A stretch of DNA of 64,000 bases from Fasciolopsis buskii (lineage: Eukaryota > Platyhelminthes > Trematoda > Plagiorchiida > Fasciolidae). Positions within the stretch are counted from its first letter, which is position 1; the number at the start of each line of letters is the position of its first letter. The DNA is taken from assembly GCA_008360955.1 (NCBI GenBank), contig LUCM01004968.1, positions 291,488 through 355,487 of the forward strand, in the 5' to 3' direction. Positions 40,301-54,100 of the stretch are shown here, piece by piece. The notes under the pieces are model-generated. The model did not search any database. It saw nothing but the letters and a program-made list of their open reading frames with translations, and was not told the origin of the DNA. Made by a program: the position numbers and the translations under genes.

Positions 40301-43300
40301 GTTTTTAATATGCATTTTCCTCATTAACTGCACTGCAAATGTCCATTTAACGATTCCATCTTTTACCGAGAGACTCGAAACAGTTTGATCTTTAATCGTA
40401 ATTTGTGCTGTCTTTTAAGCATGACGAAATACCATTTCTTCATATTCCCATCATAAGCGGTGGCCACTATCGTCGTGATTGTTTTGTCAAATTTGGTCGG
40501 CCCTTGGTAAATTGTTCGTAAAACAATTGAACAAACTGGTAATTGTCGTTTTGCATTGGAGAAGTTGTAAATCAATCGACTGATTGGTCTCGTGAATGTC
40601 TCGGCCACTCTTCTCGTAATCACACTGAAATGTGGAGAGAAACAGCTGTCACATCTTCGTCTTCCACGCGTGAATTTCTTTCACTCAGAAAAAAATTGTC
40701 TACTGGAACTGGAGGTCACGGGGTAACAACCTCTGAAACAATAAACACGACTGGTATCAAATAAGCTGTCACATATCAAAACTGATATGTTATCAGGACT
40801 GAGAGACCCACTTCAATAGACTACTGATTCGCTCAAAAGTTACAGGAAGTCATAACAGAAACATGCGAATGTGAAATAGGATGAACTAGTTTGTGTAAGG
40901 CGCACCAGGACGGAAACTGTAAGTTGTTAGACAAGCGGTTAGCGAGCAAAGAAGGGAAATCGGGAACACGGATGGGCACAGATATTAGCTTTCCGTCGGT
41001 GCCGCCCATATTGACTCGGTAACGAAACCCCAAAGTGGTCAGCACCCCTTAGTTGACTGAAAAATCGAAGTGATTTCAAGCTTGATTGGGTCTCAGAAGG
41101 TTTCTTTTTGTACTTGAGTAAGAAAACGAGCTAGGCTCAGCTGTTGTCAACATTGTTTCGCATACGGATGGCTTAACAAAATTTCCCCGGAAGTACACTG
41201 CGGTTTCACCGTTATTGCCGCGCGTCAGATATTCGTGCTCGATTATTTCCCCTCCAAGCATACTTTCACCTGTGCGCGCTTTTGTTCGGTCAGCACTAGA
41301 ACCACTTTTCGAAATTTAGTCCTGCCCATTCGATGGAAATTTTCCGACGAACCACCGGATGATTGTTAAGTCGACTCCTTATCCATCCGTGCTTTTATTG
41401 ATTCAACTGAGACTAATGGTTAGACTGATCCGTATTCAGCCGGATCAAAGACCATGAAAGCAGATAGATTAGATGTCTACAAAGTTCAAGCGATGGCGAG
41501 AACTCAAAAGGATCCAAATGGTACAGTTGCCTATCAGTTCAATAGAGAGTTTGATTTAAAAATGTCGAATTACCGCTGGTTACTTCCTAGTCGTCCATCG
41601 AACCAGGAGCCCAAGTTCAAATGTATGAGAGGAATCTGGTAAGACTAGACAGTGAATTATTCTGATTGGAAGCTTTGTTTGTGGAATATATTAACCGGTA
41701 AACTGTTCTCAAAATCTCACTTATTCCGGGAACATGGATATTTTGACAGGATATCCATGTGGCACGCAACATTCAAATGTTTTCAATGTGCTTACACTTC
41801 CTCTTTCCGTTTACCCTGGTTGTACCTCGTCTAAGCAATCACGAGAATAGCACTGGACTTGGTATAAACAGTACAGTCTAGCTAGAGACTCGGTCGCATT
41901 TTACAGCAGTCCAGTTCTCAGAATTAATTGGGTTTCCCACAGTTGGCACACGAAAACATAACCCTGACACAACCCCGGGTTCGTTTACAGAATTTGTATA
42001 CAAGGCAAGCAGGCAAAATCAATGTCGTACATGCAGCTACGCGGCTATCCCGTGATAAAATGACTCGATGGGGATGCGCTAGAATTCCAAAATCATTAAG
42101 GACGACTAAATAGTCCACTTGTACTTGAACAGAATTAAAAAAATATAAACCAGTTTGCTTCAAATCAGATCATAGTCTTGACACGGGGAGCGACCTACAC
42201 GACACGTCGAACAGTAAGTGACAGAATCCCCGTTTGGCACTAGAGCATATTGGTGCAAGGTTAATGGGTGTAAAAATGATCTATTAGACACATCAGAGTG
42301 ACCAAGGTAGATCAGGGAAGAATGTAGCGCTGACTACGACAGGTCGGAAGGAAGAAACTGGTATGGAATCCCATCGATGTCCTCTTTTATTCTAGCCGTA
42401 TTCAGTCAATCACAATCAATATTTTACTCATACGATGCCTTAGTGGGAATCTAAACATACGCAGATAGACATATACACATATACAGGATAGAACGAACAA
42501 GAATAGTTCGGAGATCTACGTCAATGTAAACAGGGCACGCCAGTTCAGTTCGTTTCAGCGTGCACTGGATGCAAGTTGTATTGTTTTGTACTTTATTGTT
42601 TAGACGTTTGCGTACATAGGTGCCCGCATTTCAATCATTATAGGATGCGTTGGACATCTCATCAGAATACAGAGTAAGAAGAAAGCGTAGCAAATAATAA
42701 ATATTTGAAATTCACCCGCAGTTATGCAGAAAATCAGTCACAATCTGTCCTCGATTGGTGAGATCTCGAGTCAAATAGGGAACTATTGAGTTCCTATAGA
42801 TATTTATGCGAGAGGGTATGGAGCGGGAGACAGGACGTGCCTTGGTATGAGAACGGTATTTACAAAGGTCATTGTGTAAGGAATGGGATGGATCCGAAAG
42901 AATTTTATGTGTAAATTTTTTCGCATGCGGATAGATGCATGTCAGACTGTTTGGTGCAGAGTTCTTTCAGTGAGAATTAAGGTACACCACTGTTAATTCA
43001 CAAACCATGACGAAGAAGTCTAAAGTCTTCTTTATGAAATGAGCAAGTGACAGGGAAACAATAGTGGGGATTGGAGAAATGAGAAGTTAGTGTTTTGTTT
43101 GACTTGGAAATGCTGCAGTCCTTTTATGTAGAAGAATATTCTTCTAGGATTGTTTACACAGTTGGAAGTATGAGTGGATCATCTTAACTTTTTATCAGTA
43201 GTACTTCCTTAGTACTTGACGCAGTCTACCCTAGTGAGTAATTCATTGTTAATGAAAGAGGGTCAGCCGAGTAAGTAAACCGAGAAAAAGTAAACAAACA

Positions 43301-45070
43301 CTCGACACATTGTGACAAATTAAGATTCAAGCCAGAGAGAAGAGAGAATTCATGAATGAGAGGCAAATTGTTGGAAGAGTTCAGGAAATCTTCAGTTTCA
43401 GATATGGACTGACAGAGAGCAACGTCATCCTTATATTTGGATAATTGACCATGGAGATTAGCATACAGTTCGCTGACGTATGCTGAGAACAAATAAGGAG
43501 AAGCGACAACTCCCCAGAGGACTCCGGAATTAGTTACCAACGTGGTAGATTTTTTCTTCCCAGTCTTGTGCACTGAGTTCTGATGGTAAAGTAGTCTGAT
43601 AGCCATGCCAAAAGGCTCTTGGGACAGTCAAGCTGTTCGAGTTTGCGAAGAAGTAATGACCGTGGGACAGAGTCGAATGCCGAGTAAAATTCTAGGAAAC
43701 CACATAGGACAGATTTGTGGTGGACTTATACCTGTGATTATTTTGGTCGAGCGAAGGAGTTTGAGCATTTCTTCCCTACTAAAAGGTTTTACGTCACCGC
43801 ATTCAATCGGAGACCCGGAAACTGCATTTTCATTAAGTGGATAAATAAACACTCGGTTTATATTTTCTACATCTCCAGTACGGCCTTTTAATTTCTTTTT
43901 CTTTCCACGCAAAAGCCGAATTCCTTGCCACAGGCGTCTACTGTTGCTGTTGTTGTTTATGCTTTTGGTAACTCAAGTATCCCGATTTCTGTATTGTCAT
44001 CGGAATTCCTGTGGCTTCCAACAATTTGTATGTTGTTTTATTTCTGGAAGACAACGTATCAGATCCAGCAAACACACTTTGCGCTTACACTTGGATTTGC
44101 ACATTGTCCCAGCTCTGAGTATTTGTTAATGAACAAGCTTCTAGAACTTTTTAAACCTCATCCACGTTACTCCAGTTGATCATCTGTCTCACCAGTTTGT
44201 TTCATGGTGGAATCATTCTGTTGATGAAGAACCTAATTCACTTGGAGCCTTGCAGTCTCTCCAGCGGGCTTAAACTCTACCATATGTTGTCCATGTTTAG
44301 TAAAATAGTAAACAGTTTATCACACTTTATGCCTGAAAGGTTCTTCACATTTCTGAACGTTGCAGTCAAATCGCCACTTATGCTTCGGCATCGGTGAGAC
44401 GAAATGCCCAGTAGGTCTGGTCTTTTATCGAAACTTTTTTGCCCTAGGTCAGCCTTCATCTTGATGGCAAGTTTCCGCATCTTTTTTAAGTAATTTATAC
44501 TCATCTGTGGGTATGGCACCTAAGCCTCCATACAATATTCTAGGCGCGCTCTTAAGTCGGTCATCTACGGTGATCTGAACATTTCTGATTACCCTCAAGG
44601 TATCGCTGAATTAAGCTCATGTAGGACCTCTCTGAGCTTGTTCATTGCAATTGCGCACTGTTTGGAGGACTTGAAGCATTTTGATCTAGATCGTTGGCAC
44701 TGCAAGCAACCATGACCTCTTCGGTCCCACTGATCCTGTCCTCATTCTTAGACGTCATCCTATAATATCTGAACAAATTCAGTGGAGGGTCCTTCTTACG
44801 TGACCATGCTTTGGCTGCCTCCGTGTCTTGCTCCTGTTTTATGCCTGCTACTTTCACATTTTCAGAGAAAAGACTCCATGGGTTATGAATTATCGGCCCC
44901 AGGTCGTTGACGGATATGAGGAAAAGTATCGGTTCTAATATAATCTTCGTGCTTGATATACGGGTATACATGGTGGGGCTACGGATCATTTGTGCGCATT
45001 GGAATGATACCTGCTCAAATTACCCAAATGAAGACAACGAGAACACTACAATAGCTAGAAGACGTGCTGG

Positions 45071-45114
<44 letters not shown>

Positions 45115-48100
45115 GCAAGAGCTCTTGACAGGAGAATAACTTCGACCTAATTTTCGAACCTCACGTTCGTATATCGCCAATGTTCCCATTAGCTGAGCAT
45201 GTCCACGGGATACAACGAAGTTGTACCAAATTCCTTTACGTCTTTTTTCATGCAGGCTCATCACCACTGGTAGCCACCCGTCGGAAACTTCATTTGACAG
45301 ACCAACTGGAGCTGTCACATGGCTTCCAATTTTATGCTGAACGGTTTTAGAAAGCTGTTTTCTCCATTACTGGCACTCCCTGTGATTCCCAATGTTTCTT
45401 AGTTGTCGTTATCCGTTGAATTCCTGTTAGAAACTTCGCCTCGTCGACTTTCTGCTAATCTCCTCCTTACCTCATCGAGGCAAGGTGAAAGGTCCACTAG
45501 ACAGGAGTTTCACACTATGAATCCGCGTTGCTTTGCTGAAACAGCATTGTATCTCACTTGATGCTTGCTTATCTATCTTGGGATTATTCTCTAGACGCTT
45601 GCATTGCACGAAAAGTGGACTCATCGGTCAGTGATTCTCTTTTCTGCGTCCAGGTCCACCCTTACATATGCTCACTGCTGTCGCCGTTTACATATGCCCT
45701 TGGCACCCATTCTTTTGATGGAGACATTATAAAATTGCGTAAATGAAGTAGTCGGTGTAGGTTTCCCCCAGTCATTTAACCATAACAGTTTTTTTGAACT
45801 TAGAACATGATTTTGTTGCCTTTCCTGGGTTCTTTTCAGCCTCAACGTATTTTGTTACTTGAAAAATACCGGGACTATATTCTTATTGAGTCGGAAATTG
45901 CTACTCTTAGGTTTTCATAAAAGGGATACATGACCCCTGGTGTCACATTTCATCTTTTCAATCCCTCAGGTGCCAGTAACCATCGGATAAATTCAACCGT
46001 AAGGACATCCCAGGGCGCAGTTCGCCTTGATTCGTTACACGGTCATTGAGCCTCTGGTGTTTTTCATTGGTAGGTTGCTACCTGCCAACCTTAGTGGCAT
46101 TATCAATAAGAAGCATCGCTATCATTCACCATTTGCCGTTTTGTTCACTAGTGAGAAGTAGATGTGTACTGAAACCTTGTTTGAAGAGGTTGATTTAAAA
46201 AGGATAGGAAGACGCGATCATACAATGTCTACCGAGGACGGGAAGCACATTGTTTAATATGCTCGGAATGGAGGCAGTCTTAGTTGTCTTGCCCGGGCTG
46301 TAAGACTAAAAATGAAAACATGATGGAAGATTGTCTAACCCGACCGTTAAGAAGCTTTGAAGCGCGGAAGCATTCCTCGAAAATTTCATAATTGTTGTCC
46401 AAATGTGGAAGACAATCCTGAGTGTTATTTAGTTCAGGTGAAAACGAAAATGAAATAACAATCAGTATATCAATGAACTGCTTGTTAGACGGGTATTTTT
46501 ATACGATGAAAACCAACGGAACGTATCCGACAGAATGTAAAAGAAAGGCGAGATGACTTTGCACCAAGAGACTGACCAAGGAGGTCATAGAAAAATTTGA
46601 CAAGTATAGGGATGAAACAAATTTCAATATTTGGTACTCACATCCCTGAACTGAATCTCCCCTTCTTCTAAGGAAACTAGTAGTAATGTGTTGGCCTGCA
46701 TATTGATCATCGCGGTCTTGGACTAGGGGTGTCTTCCTCGAACAACTTGGTCTCATTTCAACAGTTTTTCTAAACGTATTCCAGCAAATTGTGGGAAGGA
46801 CAACCAAGTGGTGGCTCATTAACGAGCTAATGCGACTCTTCTTAAGCCACACATTCCTCACGATACCCACCAGCATATGGCTCTTCGTTCAAACCCACAG
46901 AAGAAGCCTTCAGCGGGTTCAAGGTTACCATCAAGAACTGTATAATGGAATGTTTAGATGGTCTATTAAGTATGTAAGAGTGAATTACAATTAAATATCT
47001 CTGGTATCAATTTTTTGGGCTAATTTGTTGCATTGCATTTTGAATGGTTTCCTCTTTTATCGATGCCTTTTATGGTCGCCATTCCTTAATGTTTATTAAA
47101 AGTTCTCTGGTTGCGGTTCCCATCCAACAAATGGAAAATGCTCTCGAAAGTTTAGTGTCATAATACCATTATCCTTTTGGGTCAGAGCTAGGTCATTGTT
47201 AGGTCTCTCTAGGGCCGTCACATCGTTCGCTTTTTTCTTTGACTGTTCATAGGCCCGGTCTTGATGGACGTTGTGTGTCTGCCTCTAACTGTTTTATGTC
47301 TCTTGGGTATGATGAACCTCATATGTTTTTTGTTTTTCCTTATGAATGGTCATCGGTGGCTTTGTTTTCGGCGGCCCTCGTAGTGTTTAGGCCTTATTAC
47401 TGAGCCCCTTAGGAGACAAAAACTCTTCCGTCTACAGAGTTGACTACTACCACCGACGGCCAAATGACAATACATTCCTCGATTTAACATTTTATGTCTC
47501 CATTTTTATCGTGGCGGTAAAAACGAACAGTAAAACTATGAGAAGTCGCATTTTCAACGAATGATTATTTTTTTCCGCTAAAGATGCATCAAGTTAAAGA
47601 CCTAAGTATAATTTAACCGAGTTGTGCCTAGCTCTTGGAATTATGACTGGTATGGAGAATACTAGTAAATCAGTGAGCGATGGGTGATGATTTATTCTAC
47701 CTGTCACAGCCACAGGTCCACGAAAGGAGATCGGATACGAAAATAAAGAGTTTTGTTGGGGTTTGTGGAATAAATGATCGCGAACCTATGGTGGCAGTGT
47801 CACTGACATGATGGGTTGTCACCTAGTGAACTCTATCTTCACGAAATTCCCAGATGGTCCTTTGGTGCCATTGTGACATTCCATTCTAACAAAGTCTGTT
47901 AACCGTCTTTGTTGGTCACCGGTTCTGACGGAAACTCGGGAAGGATCGGTCCCTGATCTAAAACAGTCGGAAGGCGAATGAACTGGTACATCACTCGCCG
48001 GCTCCCAGCAGTTAGCGAGCTCCGAATCCCGTGCTGCTATCTTTCAGATCAAGTCTATTGACAAACAGCTGGGACTCTAGCCTTAGAGACCACCGCGTAC

Positions 48101-51100
48101 TTCGGTTAGAGCAACCCAGTAATACGGTACCCACGAAAGACCTACCTATGGCAAATGTCAAACGAAGACGTGGAATAGCGTGAAAAAGCTATACAGTTAT
48201 TTATGTTTCTGTTCCTTTTACACTTTTTTCCTCTACGTTTATGTCTCCGATAGGACTTGAAGAGTAATCAGATTTGTTTAGGTACATCGGACTACTAAAA
48301 ACGCCAGGTGCGGTGCGATTTTTGAGATATTTTCTCAAGAAACGCCCCAAACGATCAGGATTTAGGAATGAAACGTAAAATACAAGAGCTTAGGCCGGTA
48401 CTTGGGAGCGACACCTTTTGCCATTTTCCGCCACACTAAAACAACAATTCGTCACTTCTTATTTAACCTAATCCTAGTTACCTTTTCATGCGTTTGAAAT
48501 AATGTACCATACCCTAATCACAAATCTGAACCTCCATAGAAAATATTCGATCTATCACTGTAACACTATGATCTAAGTAGGACACAAAGTCTTGTACTGC
48601 AAGACCGGTATCATATATAGCACTGGCCTGGTGGTGAACAGTATTTGACCGTAGTTTATTCACTACCAGATTCAGCCTATTCGAAAGTCTGTAGAAGTTA
48701 CTATGTGGAATGTTTAGTGCACTCCAATGTATAAACTGAACAAAAAACGATGAGCTAAAAAATGTCATCGTCGTGATATGTTTGATCAGCGGACCTAGTT
48801 GTGGTTAGGGGAAAAATCAATATAGGCGAATGTTCGTACTTCAACTTTTCATTCGATCAGTTTCCACACTCAAGAAAATGATGATTGTGGCGAAACGTAT
48901 GAGTTGTCATCACAGAATTTTAACTTAAAAAGTTTGTGTCGTTTCTATCTGAACACATCGATCGACAACGGGACCTATAGCTAATGAACAGTCGTTCTTT
49001 CCCACCAGATCTGGTGAAGAAACTCGACTCGAACTCACAGAACTCTTTTCTGTTCGAGAAACGTATGAATTTTCGGGACTAACAGGTGCATATCCATGCC
49101 TGGGTGACTTTCGCATGTACCTTTGGTTTCCCGAGTCATTGCCTGATTGGTCCGTCACGTTAATTGGCTTTTAGCTTCATTTGGTTAGAGTAGATTTGCA
49201 GTGCTGAACATTGGCTATTGGCTATTGACGTCAGAAGGCACAAACTATCTGGGATGAGTAAATTACATTCGCATGTGTTCAGTAACCGTAACTTCCAGAC
49301 CACGGTCTGTCATCGCGAGAACATTGGTAACCAATGTAATTGCACCGTTTGTCTTCGGCACAGTCAATGGGAGACTAGTATCCTTCGGAAATCATGACAT
49401 TGCATGGGAATGAAATTGTTGCAATAACTGATTTATACAGGTAGATCACGGGTCCAACCTACGTCTGTTTGTGCGGCCATTAGCAGTGCACGAAACAAAT
49501 ACCCATGTGGCCCACCAATGTACTAATACATCCGGAAGTATGAATGCTGTTGACTGAGGGAACTAGACGAATAGGCTGCAATTTGGGAATTGAAAATGAT
49601 TCGGAGGTCAGATAAACGGGGAAGATAACGATGATTGACGAACCGTCACAGATATGCGTCGGGTAGTCAAGATAGACTATACAATCAGAAACTGAATTGC
49701 AGCCAACTTGATAGATCCGCCGGATTGTACGCGGGTGCGCGACGAGACAAGCATGACAGTGATGACAGCGTTTGAAATGAAACATTCCAGACTAGCACAA
49801 TGTGGTCGATTGTGTTTTCTAACATACTTGAATGAGTGTAAACTGGGGCTAAATAAACTCATTGATCTGATTCTTCGTTCTGTTTGTTTGGAGTGAGAAA
49901 AACGTGAACTCGCTGTGATTGCTTATAGCGCCAAAACAACTTCCCTCTATTACGGTGATTGAATCCTACAGGCCCTCTCATATATACTTTTGACAGGGCC
50001 CTCGTCCATAATGTCGTAGAATTAATGCGAGCTGTTCTCAGCGTCAAGCTTGGATGAGGTGGTGTAATAATGCATAAACACTGAGTGTTGAACACATACA
50101 AAATGAACTTCACTTTTCTTCTTTATTTTGCCACTCGTGAGTATGTGCATTTTCTCATGGCCTTTTCACAACAACTGCAGTGAGAATTTAAGTTTTTGTT
50201 TAGCTTTGTGTTATAGATAAGTTTGTCTAAAGACTACCCTTGTATTCTTCAATCCAACCTTTTATCATTCAGCACTTTCGAGGGGTGTTGGTAGATTTTG
50301 TATTTGACATTGGGCCCTCAAAAGTAGAACCACATGTTGCCCGACGAGAAGTTAAGGACGCAGTTGTTGGCTATTTTCAACTGGCACATAGAACTTTCTA
50401 TTCCGGCATGATAGCTTACTTGGCCATCAAGGAAAAATCGAAGTTCACAAGAGAAGTTGTGAAAAAACGATAATTTATGTAGTCATTTAGAAGCAAATCT
50501 GTCTGAAAACATGCACGATTTTTTGAAAGGAAAGAATAGTTTGATCAGAAGCTTGTTACTGTTTTAGAGTAGGAAAATGCACCTGCAAAATCTTACGATA
50601 ATATCCCCCGTAGTATTATTCATGAACAAACCAATGGACAACACGAAGAATTGAAACTGTTATTGTCGAGGACCCTGAGCGTATAAGGTACACGGGGACA
50701 AACAAGAAACTTTCCCACAACACATTCTCATTACGGATTGCAAAATTAAAGGATGAACAGCCGCGGGAACAATTAACAAAAAAATCGATCAGCTTAACGG
50801 GAAGGGAGTCGTTTTTCATGAGGTGTATTAGATACTACTAAATGCACCTGACTGAACTTAGTGCTAACTCAGTAGGCGTACGCATTTTGGCTTATCATCG
50901 AATCGAACCAATTATCAGTTTGCCAGGTTCGCTTCAAGATGTTCTGAACCATTAAGTAACGATAATGACCACCTGATACAACCTGTTTTGCAAAAGGGAA
51001 ACTAATGACACCCCAAAAGTTGGAGTCGTTTAATAGCCAGCCGGTTTGTTTTCGTTTTCATCTCAAAGTCTCTGTTCGTCGGTAGGACGGAATTGGTTCG

Positions 51101-54100
51101 ACAGTAAGTAACTTTCCTGTCGCAGTAAGTCAGTAGGGCTTGTTGATTTCCTACTCATCATCATTTCCGTTACATATTCCAGTACGGTGTTAAATGGGGA
51201 TGAAGACAAGTGGGAAACATAGACAAGTGTCAGGTGCGAACGATCCCAGACCACGGAAGAACCGTAACCGATTTTCACCGATAAATAGTTTTTCCCAGGT
51301 TTCCTAAGTACAACAAATGCGTTAGATACGCCCTGCAGAATCTGATTACTTGGTCAGTATTAGTAGTATTAGATTATGTGGTCCATGAAATGATTCACTT
51401 CGCTAATAAGAGATCATGGAAACACTGCCTGAGTACCATTGTTTCATGCGGGAGCACTGCTTATTTGGTGTTACTGCTCATTTCTGCTTGATTGCTGTCC
51501 ATCGATGCATTAGGGGTCATGCTTCGTAATTCTGTTTCTTAGTTGTCTTCTTCTACATTTGTTGTCTTCTATCAAATTAATTAGCTCTTCGGATTAATAG
51601 ATGAAATCTGGTTCCGTACGCTATTCGATCGACCATTGGGTCTGATCTTATCACGCTATCCTTCATTTTAGGAATTGAAAAATGATGAAATTGCTCGAAA
51701 CCAGTACCTTTTGTCTGGAACCGGTTCGATCCTAACAGCGATTCACCAGATACTATAATAAAACCTACTTGCAGGTTTTAAAGTTGCAACTAAAGCCCAT
51801 CTTGAAGTGTACATCGCAACCACCTCAGCTATTAAAACAGAATTATGATCACAATTAATGAATGACTGTATTCGTAACAAACACGCTTTGCATGGATACA
51901 ACATTCTAATCTGCTGTTGTATTTTAATATACATGATAATAGTAGGGGATTGAATGTCTTCATGAAATAATTCACCATGTGATATCATCGCCCAACTCAC
52001 CATAAAGAAACCAGGGAAGCATTGTACAGCTGTTTCATTCTTGTTAAGAATCATGAGCAGTGCATATCCACCGCGCCCGAACTGGGACACGAACCCGGGG
52101 CGAACGATTCTGAGTTGAATGCCTTAGCCATTACGCTACCGGGCAGGCTCTGAACGGTTTGTTCAACTTCACCACATCACGCTGTTGCACATATCCGTCA
52201 CTGATTTGCACGGTTACTGTGGTGATGTTTAACAAACTATTCAGAGACTGCCCGGTAGTGTAATGGCTAAGGCCTTCAACTCAGAATCATTCGTCCCGGG
52301 TTCGTGTCCCAATTCGGGCGCGGTGGATATGCACTGCTCATGATTCTTAATAAAGATGAAACAGCTGTACAATGCTACCCTGATTTCTTTATGGTGAGTT
52401 GAGCGATGATATCATATGGTGAAGTATTTTAATATATGCGCACTTATTAGTTTAAAATTGGTAAATAACCTGACATTACTTCTCATCTTATGATATACAC
52501 TTTTCACAACTGCAGAATCTTCGCGTTATCCGGAAAACGCACATCTGCTCAATTGTTCCAACCTACACGGTCAATTTTCTCTCCTACTGGTTCTACCAAG
52601 TCGCTATGCTCCGAACCATGATATGTCTGGTGTTCCCATTCATTGTCCGAATAACGCCCGTCCTGTCAATGTTCCTAACCGGAACGAAAGGTACACAAAT
52701 CAACGTGATAGCATCTCAGACAAATAATAATGCACAAACGGATAGTGAGCCTCCTTCAATGGGTGAGAACCAACAGCTCCCACCCAGTTCTGGTTACGTG
52801 ATATCCACTGCATCCACTCCAACAACTCCACCAAGCTGTATGAATAAACGTTTAGATCAGCCATGTACATGTATTCACTGTCGATACATGGGCACCAAGC
52901 ACACACGTACCTTATCACCCAGTTCCGTCCGATCACCAAACCTGTCAGTGGCCGAATTGTACGGAGTAAAATCGCACACTTTGTCACCGGATATTAGTCA
53001 ACGTGATCTACCATCGGATTCGATTGAACTTGGATCTATTCAGGGCCGAGGTACTCCGACTGCCAGTGATCTTTGGGCTTGGGATGCACGGTATGTGCAT
53101 AATCAACGTCCTGAATCTCCATGGTTGCCCAGTGGCAGATTGTCCGAATTGTATGTTCACGATCACTTGTGTTACCGATGTCGCCGCAAAAGAACACCGG
53201 AGTCCGTGAAACACCACCGTTCGCCGGATCGGTATCCGTTGTGCCGAAATTTGATTAAAAAACGACGTCACAAACATTATGTATTTTTACGAGCTAGTAT
53301 GCCAAACATTCAGTCCGGTTGGCCGTTTGAACCGAAAGACAGAATTCCTTTTTTGCATCCGGATGACGATTGCTTGTGTTCCTATCAAAAATGCGGTTAC
53401 TTAGATCAGCACAAGGTCGACGTTTTAGAAACTCGCCGTTCTCGTTCGGTTGATTTGTCATCCGGTAAGTTGGTCCACAGTCGATCGACACGCCCGAGCC
53501 ATTCCCATGGCATTAGTCGAACCAGTCCCGTACCGATTTCTCAGCTCTCACAAATATTATCCGACGGTGAGCAACCTACACTCAGTACGGAATTAAAAGT
53601 GCATCGTCCCATATCCCCAGCTTATTCTGACGGTCGATCAAAATCAAAACAGAAATTTCCTTGCTCACGTGAATTGCTTTTGCCCGTACTGAATCCACCC
53701 ACCGGACCATCGGATGATCAGATAGCACGAGTTCTTCGACGTCAGTGTCACCAACGCGTAATCGCATTCAACGACCTGGACGGAATTTTTTATCCAGGTA
53801 ATTTCTTCTCCAACTGTATTTGATATTTCTTCATATTTGAGATCGTTCGTCGACAGACCACGAGTGTTTCCTATGACTTTTCAGTCCTGTTCAGTCATTT
53901 CGTAATGAATCGCACTCATATGGTTTCGTTTATGGTTGTTAGTTTACAGTATTTGAAGAGTAAATCTAGAAGAATTCAAAGGATTAATATTGAAATGAAC
54001 AGGAAGGATATAAGCGGAAGTCCTGTGAAAATTTCGAATCCTAGTAGCATTCACAAGCAACCATAAAGTCTATTGAATCTAATACTTGGTAGGTAGTTCT

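Larger units (their letters stand above)
33748..52515 (+). other. Intron 16 or intergenic, about 18.8 kb
   Basis: If exon 16 is spliced, this is the longest intron of the gene, in phase 0. If exon 16 is terminal, it is intergenic. It holds three decayed minus-strand LINEs (35480-37150, 43226-43912, 44340-45000), a tRNA-like element, microsatellites and a head-to-head SINE pair at its 3' end. The long unassigned parts are 33748-35479, 37500-39350, 39430-43225 and 45113-51960. Confidence 0.6.

Noticed and set aside
45055..45318. Frames with repeated Tyr-Ile
   Set aside because: Translation of a (TA)n microsatellite.
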